Numbered from the stretch's first letter, positions 9,240 through 18,494 are shown. The stretch: 64,000 bases of DNA from Halobacillus sp. A5 (GCF_024189315.1 NZ_JAIZEO010000001.1:620001-684000); one strand, 5' to 3'. Notes: generated from the letters alone by a model not told the origin. A program made the numbers and translations.

Positions 9240-9383
9240 TTAAGAAGGAATTTTCTTCATACGCTGTTGATGTCTTTCATCAATACGGGCCTCAATCTGA
9301 TCCATTAGCTTTTGATCTTTCAAGATCAGTTGAATATTCTCCTGTACACGCTCTTGATAAGTAATTTTTTGTTTCTTTCTCAT
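9240..9383 (-). CDS. FbpB-like small basic protein
   Basis: 47-residue, highly charged peptide: RKKQKITYQERVQENIQL then a helical KDQKLMDQIEARIDER. This is the pattern of the Fur-regulated basic protein FbpA/FbpB family (a 'VxENxxxLLxDxxxLxxIExxI' core). Family members are proposed to act with small RNAs in iron sparing. The ATG at 9383 has AAAGGAG ten bases upstream; the longer frame to 9425 lacks a Shine-Dalgarno. No Fur box was recognised. The family assignment is from pattern only. Confidence 0.65.
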   Translation of the reverse strand: MRKKQKITYQERVQENIQLILKDQKLMDQIEARIDERHQQRMKKIPS

Positions 9384-9434
9384 GCAAATCACTCCTTTAC
9401 CTAAAAAGGATTCCCATGTTTGCAAGAGTTATAC

Positions 9435-10034
9435 TTAATCTAATGCATCTTTCATTTCTACCATAAAGTCATAGCTCATTGGACCTACTTTACGATCCTG
9501 CTGAACTTTTCCATCCGTGCCGATAAAATAGGTGGTGGGAATGGACATAGCTTGATAACTATTATTTACTTCTCCTTTCTTATCCAATAATACAGGAAAC
9601 GTGTAGTCTTCTTCTTCAATGTATTCTTCAACATCGGTTAAATTACTTTCAGAATCAGTAGCATTAACCGCTAATACCGTAACTTCATCACCAAATTCCT
9701 GGTGGAATTTTTCCATTTCGGGCATTTCTTCTTTACAAGGAGGACACCAGGTCGCCCAGAAATTTAAAAACACCTTCTCCCCTTTAAGTTCAGATAAATT
9801 CACCTCATCTCCTTCAAGTGTTTCAAGTTCAAAATCCGGAGCCTGTTCACCTGTCTTAAGCCCTTCAGGAGCATTCGGAGGGCTAATCGCCGTCCCTTCC
9901 TGTTCTCCATCTCCTGTAGTATCATATTCCTGGAGCTTATTGGAGGTATCTGGTTCTTCTTGTCCGGTTTCGTTGTATACAATAACCCCTACCAGCACAA
10001 GCAAGAAAAAAGCGGCACTAATCTGCTTAATCAT
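9435..10034 (-). CDS. membrane-anchored thioredoxin, TlpA/ResA-like (YneN-like)
   Basis: About 199-residue thiol-disulfide oxidoreductase facing the outside of the membrane. An N-terminal hydrophobic anchor (QISAAFFLLVLVGVIVY) is followed by an acidic linker and a thioredoxin fold with active site FWATWCPPCKEEMP. ResA-like proteins reduce apocytochrome c or spore-coat disulfides; ccdA and ccdC nearby make a cytochrome c role plausible, and B. subtilis YneN sits at the same place. ATG at 10034 has AAGGAAGG upstream; a GTG at 10058 is less likely. Confidence 0.87.
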   Translation of the reverse strand: MIKQISAAFFLLVLVGVIVYNETGQEEPDTSNKLQEYDTTGDGEQEGTAISPPNAPEGLKTGEQAPDFELETLEGDEVNLSELKGEKVFLNFWATWCPPCKEEMPEMEKFHQEFGDEVTVLAVNATDSESNLTDVEEYIEEEDYTFPVLLDKKGEVNNSYQAMSIPTTYFIGTDGKVQQDRKVGPMSYDFMVEMKDALD

Positions 10035-10154
10035 TGCAATCCTTCCTTTATCTTCCACTTACTTTCCACTCATTACTATAAGATATGAATAAAACCGTTA
10101 AATAAAACATGACATTCTCTAATTATAATTCATCTATTAAAAAGAAAAAACCAG

Positions 10155-10385
10155 CTTATTGAGAAACCGTCGTTTTCTCTTTTAGTTCGAAAGTGGAAAC
10201 ATTCCTTTCATAATCAAGATAAAAGAGAGCTAGTGCTTCTGGATTACCTTTAACAAAGCTGCATGCTTCAATGGTTCTAAAAGCCTCTTGTGATTAAAAG
10301 GAACGGAAAAAGTGACGCCGTCCGCCCCGCTTAAAAGAGGCGCTTTTCCTGTTCCTTTTTCTACATATTCTAATGGAGGAACTAC
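10155..10385. repeat. intergenic element, copy 2 (uninterrupted)
   Basis: 231-bp element homologous to 8485-8857. It contains a long imperfect hairpin (AAAAGGAACGGAAAAAG against CTTTTCCTGTTCCTTTT) and ends in TAATGGAGGAACTAC. Located downstream of citB beyond its terminator, just as copy 1 lies beyond the tlp terminator. Nothing coding is evident. Confidence 0.6.
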
Positions 10386-10426
10386 GAAATAACACGTCTA
10401 TATCTTTCCAAACTTTCTCAACAGCA

Positions 10427-10458
10427 TGAAAACCTGCTGTTAAGATAAACAGCAGGTT
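10427..10458 (-). terminator. citB terminator
   Basis: Perfect 11-bp stem AACCTGCTGTT/AACAGCAGGTT with a 6-base loop, 15 bp after the citB stop. On the minus strand it continues TTTTC. Confidence 0.75.
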
Positions 10459-10472
10459 CCCTCGTTTTAATA

Positions 10473-13178
10473 TTAGCTTAATTTGTTACGAAGCACCATT
10501 TGGAGGATGCCGCCGTGACGATAATAATCAACTTCAACTTCACTATCGAAACGAGCAATTACGTCAAATTCTTTTTTCGTACCATCTTCAGATGTAGCTG
10601 TAACTTTAACCAGATCACGCGGTTTTACAGACTCATCTACGTCTACATCTAAGGATTCACGACCAGTTAAACCAAGCGATTCAATGGTATCTCCCTCTTT
10701 AAATTGTAATGGAAGAACCCCCATCATCACCAGATTTGAACGGTGGATACGCTCAAAACTTTGGGCAACCACAGTTTTGATTCCTAACAAATCAGTACCT
10801 TTTGCGGCCCAGTCACGGGAACTTCCCATTCCATAGTCATCGCCTGCAATAACGGCAAGTGGAGTCTGGTCCTCTTTATATTTCATAGCAGCAGTATAAA
10901 TCGGCATTACTTCCTCTGTCGGCCAGTAAGTCGTAAAACCGCCTTCTGTACCAGGTGCCAATTCGTTACGGATACGAATGTTGGCAAACGTACCTCTCAT
11001 CATCACTTCATGATTACCCCGGCGGGAACCATAAGAGTTAAAGTTACGTGGAGATACATCTTTCTCGATTAAATATTCACCTGCCGGCATATCTTTTGGA
11101 ATAGCACCCGCTGGTGAGATATGGTCTGTCGTAACAGAATCGCCAAACTTACCAATTACTCTTAAGTTGTTTAAAGGCTTAACTGTTTCAGGTTCAGGAG
11201 AAAGCCCTTCAAAGAACGGTGGATTCTGAATATATGTTGATTCGTCGTTCCAATCGTAAAGGGGCTCATCAGTTGTATCAATTTCATTCCACTTCTCGTT
11301 AGAATTAAATACATTCTCATACTCTTTACGGAAAATTTCCGGTGTTACAACACGCGCAACTTCCGCTTTAATTTCTTCCTGTGAAGGCCACACGTCATTG
11401 AAATATACTGGTTTACCTTCTGTATTAGTACCAAGTGGTTCATTTTTTAAATCTATGTCCACTGTACCCGCTAAAGCATAAGCGACAACTAATGGCGGTG
11501 AAGCCAGGTAATTCGCTTTAACAAGCGGGTGAATACGCCCTTCGAAGTTACGGTTCCCTGAAAGGACAGAAGAAGCCGTTAAATCACTGTCGGCAATAGC
11601 TTTCTCAATCTCAGGAAGTAATGGACCGGAGTTTCCGATACATGTAGTACATCCGTACCCAACAAGGTTAAAACCAAGCTTATTCAAAGGCTCCATAAGA
11701 CCAGAGTCCTCAAGGTATCTCGTAACAACTTTTGAACCAGGGGCAAGAGAAGTCTTCACGTAATCCGGTACGTTTAAACCAAACTCCACAGCCTTCTTGG
11801 CGACCAGCCCTGCTCCGAGCATAACGTGAGGGTTCGACGTATTGGTACAGGAAGTGATCGCGGCAATTGCAAGTGCACCAGTCTTCATGATTGATTTCTT
11901 GCCGTTGGCAAATTCTACTTCAACCTCTTTGTCGAATTCTTTCTTATCCAATCCAAACCCGTGATTCCCAGATGGTCCCGTGATAGCTTTCTCAAAGGAT
12001 TCCTTCATTTTTGAAAGCGGGATCAAATCCTGCGGACGTTTAGGACCTGACAGGTTAGGTTCTAACTCTCCGAGATCGATTTCAACAAGCTTTGTAAATT
12101 CTGGATCTTCAAGTGATGGATCGTACCATAGACTGTTTTCCTTGCAATATTTTTCGACAACAGCAATTTGTTCTTCGCTGCGCCCGGTTAAACGCATATA
12201 TTCTAGCGACTCTTTATCCACAGGGAAGAAACCACATGTCGCGCCGTACTCAGGTGCCATATTTGAAATTGTAGCACGGTCAGCAAGAGGCATTTCCTGA
12301 AGGCCGGGGCCGAAAAACTCAACAAATTTCCCAACAACATTCTGCTCTCTCAGCTTCTGAGTAACTTTAAGCGCTAAGTCAGTTGCTGTCGTACCTTGAG
12401 GGAAGCTGCCATTTAATTTTACACCGATAACTTCTGGTGCCGGGAAATATGAAGGCTGGCCAAGCATACCGGCTTCTGCTTCAATTCCTCCTACGCCCCA
12501 TCCAAGGATTCCAAGACCGTTAATCATAGTCGTATGAGAATCCGTACCGACGAGCGTATCAGGATAAGTATCATAAGATCCCTCATCATTCTCAATTGCG
12601 TGAACAACGTTGGCAATGTATTCTAAGTTAACTTGGTGTACAATACCAGTTGCCGGCGGAACAGCACGATAATTGTCAAACGCTTTTTGAGCCCAGTGTA
12701 AGAACTCATAACGCTCCTGGTTACGCTCGAATTCAAGCTCCATATTGATGTTTAAAGAATCAGGTGTGCCATACTTATCCACTTGAACAGAGTGATCAAT
12801 AACTAGGTCTACAGGCACTTCAGGGTTAATTTTGTCAGGACTGCCTCCTAAATCAACCATTGCTTTACGGAGAGATGCTAAATCTACAACTGCTGGTACT
12901 CCAGTAAAGTCCTGAAGGATAACACGGGAAGGTTTAAATGGTACGTCTTCCCCTTTCGATTGACTAGTTCCCCAGTTTGCTAGACTCTCTACATGTTCAT
13001 CCTTAATTACACGTCCATCGTGCTGACGAAGCAGAGATTCAAGTAAAATACGGATAGAAAAAGGCAGACGAGAGATCTTGCCGTGTCCCGCCTCTTCTAA
13101 GGCTTTTAATTCGTAATAGTTGTACGTTTGACCATTCAATTCAAATTGTTTGCGAGCATTAAATGCATTGTTAGCCAT
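10473..13178 (-). CDS. citB: aconitate hydratase (AcnA-type)
   Basis: Monomeric TCA-cycle enzyme interconverting citrate and isocitrate through a [4Fe-4S] cluster. The cluster cysteines are seen in [12 protein letters not shown] and [13 protein letters not shown]; the C-terminal swivel domain has [10 protein letters not shown]. At 901 residues it is full length for the IRP/AcnA type, whose apo-forms can also bind mRNA. The neighbours (yneN, tlp, yneK) match B. subtilis. A partial catabolite-responsive element lies upstream at 13299-13314. Confidence 0.97.
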   Translation of the reverse strand: MANNAFNARKQFELNGQTYNYYELKALEEAGHGKISRLPFSIRILLESLLRQHDGRVIKDEHVESLANWGTSQSKGEDVPFKPSRVILQDFTGVPAVVDLASLRKAMVDLGGSPDKINPEVPVDLVIDHSVQVDKYGTPDSLNINMELEFERNQERYEFLHWAQKAFDNYRAVPPATGIVHQVNLEYIANVVHAIENDEGSYDTYPDTLVGTDSHTTMINGLGILGWGVGGIEAEAGMLGQPSYFPAPEVIGVKLNGSFPQGTTATDLALKVTQKLREQNVVGKFVEFFGPGLQEMPLADRATISNMAPEYGATCGFFPVDKESLEYMRLTGRSEEQIAVVEKYCKENSLWYDPSLEDPEFTKLVEIDLGELEPNLSGPKRPQDLIPLSKMKESFEKAITGPSGNHGFGLDKKEFDKEVEVEFANGKKSIMKTGALAIAAITSCTNTSNPHVMLGAGLVAKKAVEFGLNVPDYVKTSLAPGSKVVTRYLEDSGLMEPLNKLGFNLVGYGCTTCIGNSGPLLPEIEKAIADSDLTASSVLSGNRNFEGRIHPLVKANYLASPPLVVAYALAGTVDIDLKNEPLGTNTEGKPVYFNDVWPSQEEIKAEVARVVTPEIFRKEYENVFNSNEKWNEIDTTDEPLYDWNDESTYIQNPPFFEGLSPEPETVKPLNNLRVIGKFGDSVTTDHISPAGAIPKDMPAGEYLIEKDVSPRNFNSYGSRRGNHEVMMRGTFANIRIRNELAPGTEGGFTTYWPTEEVMPIYTAAMKYKEDQTPLAVIAGDDYGMGSSRDWAAKGTDLLGIKTVVAQSFERIHRSNLVMMGVLPLQFKEGDTIESLGLTGRESLDVDVDESVKPRDLVKVTATSEDGTKKEFDVIARFDSEVEVDYYRHGGILQMVLRNKLS

Positions 13179-13298
13179 AATTCCTTTTACCCCCTCTTCA
13201 GTGTTTAAATGACATTATTCATTCTAATGCCATTCCCCAATGTGTCATTTGCTTTCTTTTTTTCTGAAAAGTCCACAAATATGCATCCTTTATTGTAT

Positions 13299-13314
13299 AT
13301 GAAAACGATTTATA
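13299..13314 (-). promoter_or_regulatory. possible CcpA cre site upstream of citB
   Basis: ATGAAAACGATTTATA fits the left half and centre of the cre consensus (WTGNAANCGNWNNCAW) but misses the last CA. It is 120 bp upstream of citB, a gene repressed through CcpA in B. subtilis. No CcpC-like dyad was identified with certainty. Confidence 0.3.
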
Positions 13315-13432
13315 AGTAAAATAATTACGCAAAATTTTTATAGATTCGACACAGCTTAAATCCAGCTTGTCTTTCACAGCAGATGGTTTTATAATGAATC
13401 GTAATAAGTATAAATGAAATAGGTGATGTTTT

Positions 13433-13861
13433 ATGTCAGGCGGTTTTGCTTTATTTATTATAGGCTGGATCGTTCTCATGATCGTACTTATGTCAATCGG
13501 CGGTTTCTTTATGTTCAGGAAATTTCTAAAAAGAATGCCTAAAGAAGACGGAAAATCGACAATGGATTGGGAAGAATACTACGTAGAGCAGACTGCTCAC
13601 ATGTGGACGAAGGATCAGAAAGCGCTGTTGGAAGAACTGGTTTCCCCGGTACCGGAAATTTTCAGGGACGTGGCTAAGCAAAAAATTGCCGGAAAGATAG
13701 GGCAGGTAGCTGTAGAGAGAAAAAGCTCCAAAATGACAGAGGATATAATAATTGAAGGTTACATTTTGGCTACACCTAAAAGAGACCATAAATTTTTAAT
13801 AAAAAAACTTAAAGAGAAACAAATTGACATCACTCCGTATCAGCCACTCTTTGAACGGTAA
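13433..13861 (+). CDS. yneK: DUF2621 membrane protein (YneK-like)
   Basis: 142-residue protein with an N-terminal transmembrane helix (FALFIIGWIVLMIVLMSIGG) and a soluble basic region containing MDWEEYYVEQTAHMW and FRDVAKQKIAGKIGQ. Sequence and position next to citB/ccdC match the uncharacterised YneK family. AGGTGATG is placed four bases before ATG. Convergent with ccdC and separated from it by a shared terminator. Confidence 0.85.
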   Translation: MSGGFALFIIGWIVLMIVLMSIGGFFMFRKFLKRMPKEDGKSTMDWEEYYVEQTAHMWTKDQKALLEELVSPVPEIFRDVAKQKIAGKIGQVAVERKSSKMTEDIIIEGYILATPKRDHKFLIKKLKEKQIDITPYQPLFER

Positions 13862-13899
13862 AAAAACTCGGAACCTTAAGCAGGTATCCGAGTTTTTTT
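13861..13899. terminator. bidirectional terminator between yneK and ccdC
   Basis: AAAAAAACTCGGA pairs with TCCGAGTTTTTTT around a 14-base loop, with long A- and T-runs on either side. It overlaps the ends of both convergent genes. Confidence 0.9.
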
Positions 13900-14365
13900 A
13901 TGAGGCTATTGTTTTTTCAAGGCGAAGATACTGTTTCAGCATCGCTAAACGCCACGTTAAAATCATTCCGAGCGCTAAAAGAAAAAACATACCACTTGTT
14001 TCCCCAAATGAAATAGATGAACCAATTAATATCTTTAATATGATTCTAAGAATTAATAATCCAAAAAGTATGAAAACAAATGCTCTGGAAGGCTTTAAAT
14101 AAATCTTTCCTTCCCTCACTTCAAATTTTGAGGAGCGTATTAAAAAAACAGAAAAGACAGCACCAATAAATACAGCTTCGAGCACCTGTGTCCATTCTAC
14201 ACGGAACACAGGAAACAAAAACATAAATGCTCCTGTGCTCATCATAAAGGGAGGCAGAATAATTTTTTTAACACTCGCTGGTTTTTTTGCTGCGCGCAGG
14301 CGGATGAAAATCATCACTACCGCCATTATTGCAGCCATAATGGAACTTGAAATTATCCAAAACAT
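13898..14365 (-). CDS. ccdC: cytochrome c biogenesis protein CcdC
   Basis: About 155-residue polytopic membrane protein with five hydrophobic segments, a basic loop RLRAAKKPASVKKII and PSRAFVFILFGLLILRIILK. It is the YneJ/CcdC family, found beside ccdA in Bacillus and linked to cytochrome c maturation, though dispensable in B. subtilis. ATG at 14365 has AAAGAG eight bases upstream; a GTG at 14374 is also possible. It follows the MrpB-like gene by about 20 bp and is probably in the same operon. Confidence 0.85.
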   Translation of the reverse strand: MFWIISSSIMAAIMAVVMIFIRLRAAKKPASVKKIILPPFMMSTGAFMFLFPVFRVEWTQVLEAVFIGAVFSVFLIRSSKFEVREGKIYLKPSRAFVFILFGLLILRIILKILIGSSISFGETSGMFFLLALGMILTWRLAMLKQYLRLEKTIAS

Positions 14366-14392
14366 AAGGTTCACTCTTTCGTCCGTTCACAT

Positions 14393-14830
14393 TTATTCGC
14401 TTTCTTCCCGATCAGCAGCTACTGTTAGAATAATCGTCATCGTTACTCCTATAACCGTTAAGTAAACGCCGAGGTCAAATAATATTGCGGTAGCCAGTTC
14501 TGTCCGTCCCAGGATCGGCAGCTGAAAATAACCGAAATTATGAGTTAAAAAAGGAGCTCCAAACAGAAAGGAGCCAACCCCTGTACCTACAGCAATTAAT
14601 AGTCCCGTAAAAATCATATACAAGTAATTTACACGAATCACTTTTCTTATTACGTCCAGTCCATATGCCATATTCATTAATACTAAGGCTGCAGATGCCA
14701 TTAGACCTCCAATAAATCCTCCGCCAGGCTTATTATGACCGGCGAAAAATAAATAGACAGAAAAGCCGAGTAAAATAAAAGCAATTAACGCCGTTGTTGT
14801 TCTTAGAATTAAGTCATTCGTCCGCGCCAT
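14393..14830 (-). CDS. isolated MrpB/MnhB-like Na+/H+ antiporter subunit
   Basis: 145-residue membrane protein of the MnhB family with four hydrophobic helices and the hallmark GHNKPGGGFIGGLMASAALVL (about residues 31-50), then ILFDLGVYLTVIGV at the end. MrpB normally works only within a seven-subunit Mrp complex, but no other mrp gene is here. It occupies the position of yneI between ccdA and ccdC in B. subtilis. AAAGGAG precedes ATG by seven bases. It could serve an Mrp complex encoded elsewhere or have a separate role. Confidence 0.88.
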   Translation of the reverse strand: MARTNDLILRTTTALIAFILLGFSVYLFFAGHNKPGGGFIGGLMASAALVLMNMAYGLDVIRKVIRVNYLYMIFTGLLIAVGTGVGSFLFGAPFLTHNFGYFQLPILGRTELATAILFDLGVYLTVIGVTMTIILTVAADREESE

Positions 14831-14900
14831 AAAAAAACTCCTTTTATCAACATCTATATACTTCTACTATGATAATACAATCTTTCTGCAAAATCCATGG

Positions 14901-15605
14901 TTAAAAACCTTGAAACCCGAACAATCCGGCCAGATAGGAAGTCAGCTTTGTCATCCAGTCGAAATACAAGGCGACACCCATAAATATCATTATCCAGCCT
15001 CCAATTTTAACGATGCGGGCGCTGTGCCGTTTAATCCATCCCATTTTACCTATAAAGAAAGAAAGAATTAAAAAAGGAAGAGAAAATCCAAGTGAGTAGG
15101 CAACCATCATTAAGAGAAACAAATCAGGCTGATCAGCAGCAAGTACAAGTACAGCGGATAATATGGGACCTGTGCAGGGCGTCCATCCCAGTGAAAATGT
15201 AAGGCCGATTAGAAAAGAGCCCGCATAGCCTGCCGGTCTGTTTTTAAAAGAAATCTTACGGTCTTTCATCAGGAATTGAAAATTAAAAACCCCAATAATT
15301 ACAAAGCCAAAAAAGATGATTAAGACGGCTCCCAGACGGCGGATCAATTCTTCATTCTGAATTAATACCTGACCGAACAAAGATCCTGAGAAACCCAGTA
15401 TTAGAAAGATTGTTGAAAAACCGAGCAGGAATAAAACTGTGTGGGTCAGGCTGCGTTTCGTCAGCATTCCATTATCGTCCCTAAGTTCATTCACACTCAT
15501 TCCTGTTATGTACGAGAGGAACGCAGGATATAAAGGCAGGACACAAGGTGAGATAAAAGAAAGAAACCCTGCTCCAAATGCAAGAAAAACGTTTAAATCA
15601 GTCAT
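14901..15605 (-). CDS. ccdA: cytochrome c biogenesis protein CcdA
   Basis: Six-helix thiol-disulfide transporter of the DsbD/CcdA family that carries electrons from cytosolic thioredoxin to extracytoplasmic thioredoxins such as ResA. The redox-active cysteine motifs are visible: FLSFISPCVLPLYPAFLSY near residue 13 and LGWTPCTGPILSAVL in the fourth helix. ATG at 15605 is preceded by GGAGG and eight bases; the frame stays open to 15626. Its likely client, the YneN-like thioredoxin, is encoded 5 kb away. Confidence 0.95.
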   Translation of the reverse strand: MTDLNVFLAFGAGFLSFISPCVLPLYPAFLSYITGMSVNELRDDNGMLTKRSLTHTVLFLLGFSTIFLILGFSGSLFGQVLIQNEELIRRLGAVLIIFFGFVIIGVFNFQFLMKDRKISFKNRPAGYAGSFLIGLTFSLGWTPCTGPILSAVLVLAADQPDLFLLMMVAYSLGFSLPFLILSFFIGKMGWIKRHSARIVKIGGWIMIFMGVALYFDWMTKLTSYLAGLFGFQGF

Positions 15606-15710
15606 AAGTGAAGCCTCCATGAACATACTCGTTCTTTATTGTATCAGAGAGCAGGGTGAAAAACGATCAGTAATGTAAGTATTCATTTCGAATTTGATCC
15701 GAAAACCTAT

Positions 15711-15749
15711 AAAAAAGCCTCTACTTCTAAAGGGGAAGTAAAGGCTTTT
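15711..15749 (-). terminator. native terminator of yneF
   Basis: Stem AAAGCCTCTACTTC/GAAGTAAAGGCTTT with a TTTTTTATA run on the minus strand, right after the left yneF copy. It lies outside the 248-bp repeat, so only the left copy keeps it. Confidence 0.8.
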
Positions 15750-15750
15750 G

Positions 15751-15998
15751 ATTGTTATTTGGTCTGCTGGTTGTTCATTGCACGCATCATCTGATTGATC
15801 TTCTTCTGCGAAGGCTTCTGGCCCATCTGCATCATCATCGTGCGCAGCATTTGTTCATTAATCGGCGGGTTCTTTTTCAAATAGTTCATCATGTACTTTC
15901 TAGCAATGAAGAAGCCTAAGGCTACGCCACCAACTAGAGCTAAAACCGCAATGATGATTACCCATACGATGCCCAAAGTCATATCAACGTCTTCCTCC
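15751..15998. repeat. 248-bp direct repeat, left prophage end (att with complete yneF)
   Basis: Identical base for base to 55034-55281. It runs from four bases beyond the yneF stop to the end of the yneF Shine-Dalgarno (GGAGG). Outside it the flanks differ: host ccdA side on the left, prophage on the right. A tyrosine-recombinase core is normally some tens of bp at most, so the repeat must also include sequence carried by the phage. Confidence 0.9.
15755..15982 (-). CDS. yneF: UPF0154 membrane protein YneF (left copy)
   Basis: 75-residue protein with a single N-terminal transmembrane helix ([20 protein letters not shown]) and a basic, methionine-rich cytosolic tail (ENPPxN-type [12 protein letters not shown]). 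This is the widely conserved YneF family of unknown function. The copy keeps its Shine-Dalgarno and native terminator, but its upstream DNA is phage-derived, so its native promoter is gone. An identical protein is encoded at 55038-55265. Confidence 0.93.
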   Translation of the reverse strand: MTLGIVWVIIIAVLALVGGVALGFFIARKYMMNYLKKNPPINEQMLRTMMMQMGQKPSQKKINQMMRAMNNQQTK

Positions 15999-16120
15999 AG
16001 GGAGCCACTTCCCTTATTGTGAAAAATATACCACGAAGGGTGAGTTTCTGTCTATGTTTTTCTTAGAAACATTAAGAGGGTGATTAAGTTTTCATCGAGT
16101 TTCTACATTATATTAGTTAA

Positions 16121-16145
16121 CAAAAAAACCCTACAAATTGTAGGG
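16121..16145 (-). terminator. terminator of leftmost prophage gene
   Basis: Palindrome CCCTACAAATTGTAGGG followed on the minus strand by TTTTTTTG, 23 bp past the stop at 16168. Confidence 0.85.
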
Positions 16146-16167
16146 TGAATTTATCGAGAGTATAATC

Positions 16168-16365
16168 TCATGTATCCGTCTTATTTTTAATGATCGTTAA
16201 GAGCTTTATTACTTCAGCGAATCCAATAATTAGTAAGCCAGAAACCAATGTAGGCATTAACCATACAAAAAATGTAGTCCAGCCTAATTCATAAGCCTCG
16301 TTAGCCCTAAACGACGCTACAATGAAACCTAATGCGATTTCCAGTCCTCCTACCCAAAACAACAT
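16168..16365 (-). CDS. small membrane protein at prophage left end
   Basis: Two predicted transmembrane helices (ALGFIVASF and FFVWLMPTLVSGLLIIGFAEVI) in 65 residues from the first ATG. That ATG has no Shine-Dalgarno. The frame stays open upstream to 16449 and encodes a sensible acidic N-terminus (IEERNEESSVEPYWDTSTP). A good Shine-Dalgarno (AAGAGGTGAT, 16449-16458) lies seven bases before an in-frame ATC at 16443. The true product may therefore be about 91 residues with a non-canonical start. Function unknown. Confidence 0.55.
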   Translation of the reverse strand: MLFWVGGLEIALGFIVASFRANEAYELGWTTFFVWLMPTLVSGLLIIGFAEVIKLLTIIKNKTDT

Positions 16366-16518
16366 TCTTGAAATATTACTTGGATTTGGAGTTGATGTAT
16401 CCCAATACGGTTCTACTGATGATTCCTCGTTTCTTTCTTCGATATTATATCACCTCTTAATACAAGTTTTGTTAATTATTTACTCTATTCTAGGGATATA
16501 AAAGATATTCCTGCCTAA

Positions 16519-17148
16519 TCAGCCAATTTTAAACTTAATACCCCCACCCTGACTATCTCTTACTTTAGGCTTTTCTTTCTTTTGTATATTCTTCATAAAT
16601 TCATGGATGGTTGGTACTTGAAACACTGTAATTACATCAGAACTAATTTTGTATCTTGTATCAGTAATTAAGATTATAAATGGAAAGGCTGAAAATTCTC
16701 CTGAGTAACACAGAGATTCATAACGTAGCATTTTATTATCCATTACTTTTTGAGAGTAGATATTCCTTTGTATTTCAATAAAGAATGGAGTCCCTTTAAT
16801 TGTGGTAAATATGTCTGGCTCTGCTAACCCTTTTTGAAACTTAGGTTCAACTTCAAAGCTAGATACTCTCATGTATTGTTTTAGTTGTTTATAGATATCG
16901 ACTATTCTTAAAAAGTGAGGTATTTTAGTGGAGTTTCTTTTCATTGTGGAATTGTAGGGAAAATAAACGTATGGGCTAAATGCTTTACTTACTTCGATAT
17001 GGTTATCTCTTACCATTCTTTTGAGGACTGTATTCGCATTTGTGATCGGGTTCTTCAAATGAGAAAAGTACAAGTCAACAATATCGTCACGACTCATCAC
17101 CCTGAAACGTTCTAAGTCATTAATAATTTGCTTGTCACGTTTCTTCAT
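16519..17148 (-). CDS. replication-relaxation family protein
   Basis: About 209 residues with an N-terminal winged-helix-like segment (KQIINDLERFRVMSRDDIVDLYF) and a C-terminal part with GLAEPDIFTTIKGTPFFIEIQRN, which has the look of a PD-(D/E)xK-like core (D...E-x-Q). This arrangement is that of the replication-relaxation family found in Gram-positive phages and plasmids, often next to an FtsK/SpoIIIE-like ATPase as here. The ATG at 17148 overlaps the 3' end of the ftsK-like gene by 14 bp, so they are translationally coupled. Its substrate is not known. Confidence 0.7.
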   Translation of the reverse strand: MKKRDKQIINDLERFRVMSRDDIVDLYFSHLKNPITNANTVLKRMVRDNHIEVSKAFSPYVYFPYNSTMKRNSTKIPHFLRIVDIYKQLKQYMRVSSFEVEPKFQKGLAEPDIFTTIKGTPFFIEIQRNIYSQKVMDNKMLRYESLCYSGEFSAFPFIILITDTRYKISSDVITVFQVPTIHEFMKNIQKKEKPKVRDSQGGGIKFKIG

Positions 17149-18343
17149 TATTAAACAGCTCCCTAACCTTAGAATAAATATCCTCTTCAGGCTGCTGTTC
17201 TTCTTCAACAATCTCTTTTACTTTGTATGGCTTCAACAATTTCTCAGCCTGTTTATTTTCTAATAAAGGACATTGTATTTCTTGCATGGACGAATTCACT
17301 TTCAATAACATACGTCCAGGAGTTTCTATTTTCTCAGATCCTGGTGTACCAATTATTTTTGAGTTAGTCAGATCTGCTGTTTTGAACCCCATTCTTACTG
17401 TTAGATTCACTTTTAACTTACCATCAAGCAACTTACTATCTGGTCTTTGCATAGATAAGATTACAAACACACCTAATGAACGGCCAATGCTTGAAATTTC
17501 CTCTAAAATGTCCATAATATCCGTTTCTTTCTTCAGTAAAGCCACTTCATCTATACAAACAATAATGTAAGGTAATTTCACTTTTAACTGATCAATTGAA
17601 TTTACCCCTTCTTCATCCAGCATATTGCCTCGTTTAGTCATTTCTTTTTTCACTTTTTTCAAAGCTGGCCTTAACTTATCCGCAGAATGATATACCCCTT
17701 CTACGTGCTCAATGTTTTTAAACAAGTGAAATTCTGACCGTTTTAAATCACCTAAGACTAGCCTTAAATCATTTGGATTTTTTAATTTTATGAGTGTGGT
17801 TAGAATGCTTCTCAATTCACTCGATTTACCTGAACCTGTTTCCCCTGAAATAAGCATGTGAGGATTAGTGACCATATCGAAGCTGTATATGCTCCCCTCT
17901 AAATTCTGACCACATACAATAGGCAACTTTAAGCCTTTTATTGATTCAGTTACATTGTCATACTGATACTTAAACTCAGAAGGTAAGCCTTCAGGATATA
18001 CTTTTAATACAATCCTGGATACATCCACTATTAAATCAATATGCTTTCCAAAATGTTGTTTAAAGACGTAATCCTTTTTAATGAAGGTATCTGGCTCCAA
18101 TCCTCTTGGAACAGTAAAAACAAAGGTTACATTGTCTCGTTTAGTATCACAACGTAACAGTGTAGGATAAATTTCATTGCCACTTATTTTTTTAAAAAAC
18201 TCACCATTCGTAAATGACTTGTAAAGATTCTCAATGAGCTTTCTTTTGTTGTATCGGTTTTTCAAAAATACAGATTCAAATGCTGGATAAGCATTGCATA
18301 AATAAGCTCCCCCGATTAATGACCAACCTATTATAGATAGCAC
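17135..18343 (-). CDS. FtsK/SpoIIIE-like DNA translocase
   Basis: 402-residue ATPase with an N-terminal hydrophobic segment (LSIIGWSLIGGAYLCNAYP), Walker A SGETGSGKS near residue 170 and Walker B PYIIVCIDEVALL. The motor domain is that of FtsK/SpoIIIE/TcpA proteins but lacks the FtsK gamma DNA-reading domain. Such genes accompany replication-relaxation proteins in Bacillus phages of the Gamma/Wbeta type and in mobilisable elements. The start is GTG with GGAGGTGG six bases before it. It may pump or resolve phage DNA; this is inference. Confidence 0.88.
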   Translation of the reverse strand: MLSIIGWSLIGGAYLCNAYPAFESVFLKNRYNKRKLIENLYKSFTNGEFFKKISGNEIYPTLLRCDTKRDNVTFVFTVPRGLEPDTFIKKDYVFKQHFGKHIDLIVDVSRIVLKVYPEGLPSEFKYQYDNVTESIKGLKLPIVCGQNLEGSIYSFDMVTNPHMLISGETGSGKSSELRSILTTLIKLKNPNDLRLVLGDLKRSEFHLFKNIEHVEGVYHSADKLRPALKKVKKEMTKRGNMLDEEGVNSIDQLKVKLPYIIVCIDEVALLKKETDIMDILEEISSIGRSLGVFVILSMQRPDSKLLDGKLKVNLTVRMGFKTADLTNSKIIGTPGSEKIETPGRMLLKVNSSMQEIQCPLLENKQAEKLLKPYKVKEIVEEEQQPEEDIYSKVRELFNNEET

Positions 18344-18494
18344 AATTAACCACCTCCAGAATTGATTAAAGTGTTCTAAATATTCTACAACCCCCTCATA
18401 CTCCCCCTTCAGGACTCTCCACTTCGTTCCGTTTTAAACACTTTTTTATTTCCTTTATCACGTTACCTTTAAGGCTTAATTAATTGTGTAGGGA

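Noticed and set aside
13219-13479. 86-codon minus-strand frame between citB and yneK
   Set aside because: It overlaps the start of yneK, lacks a ribosome-binding site and occupies the citB promoter region.
15751-15998. Simple assembly duplication as the cause of the two yneF copies
   Set aside because: The flanks differ at both junctions, with int beside one copy and native host order preserved outside both, as expected for prophage integration. It can only be excluded fully with long reads.
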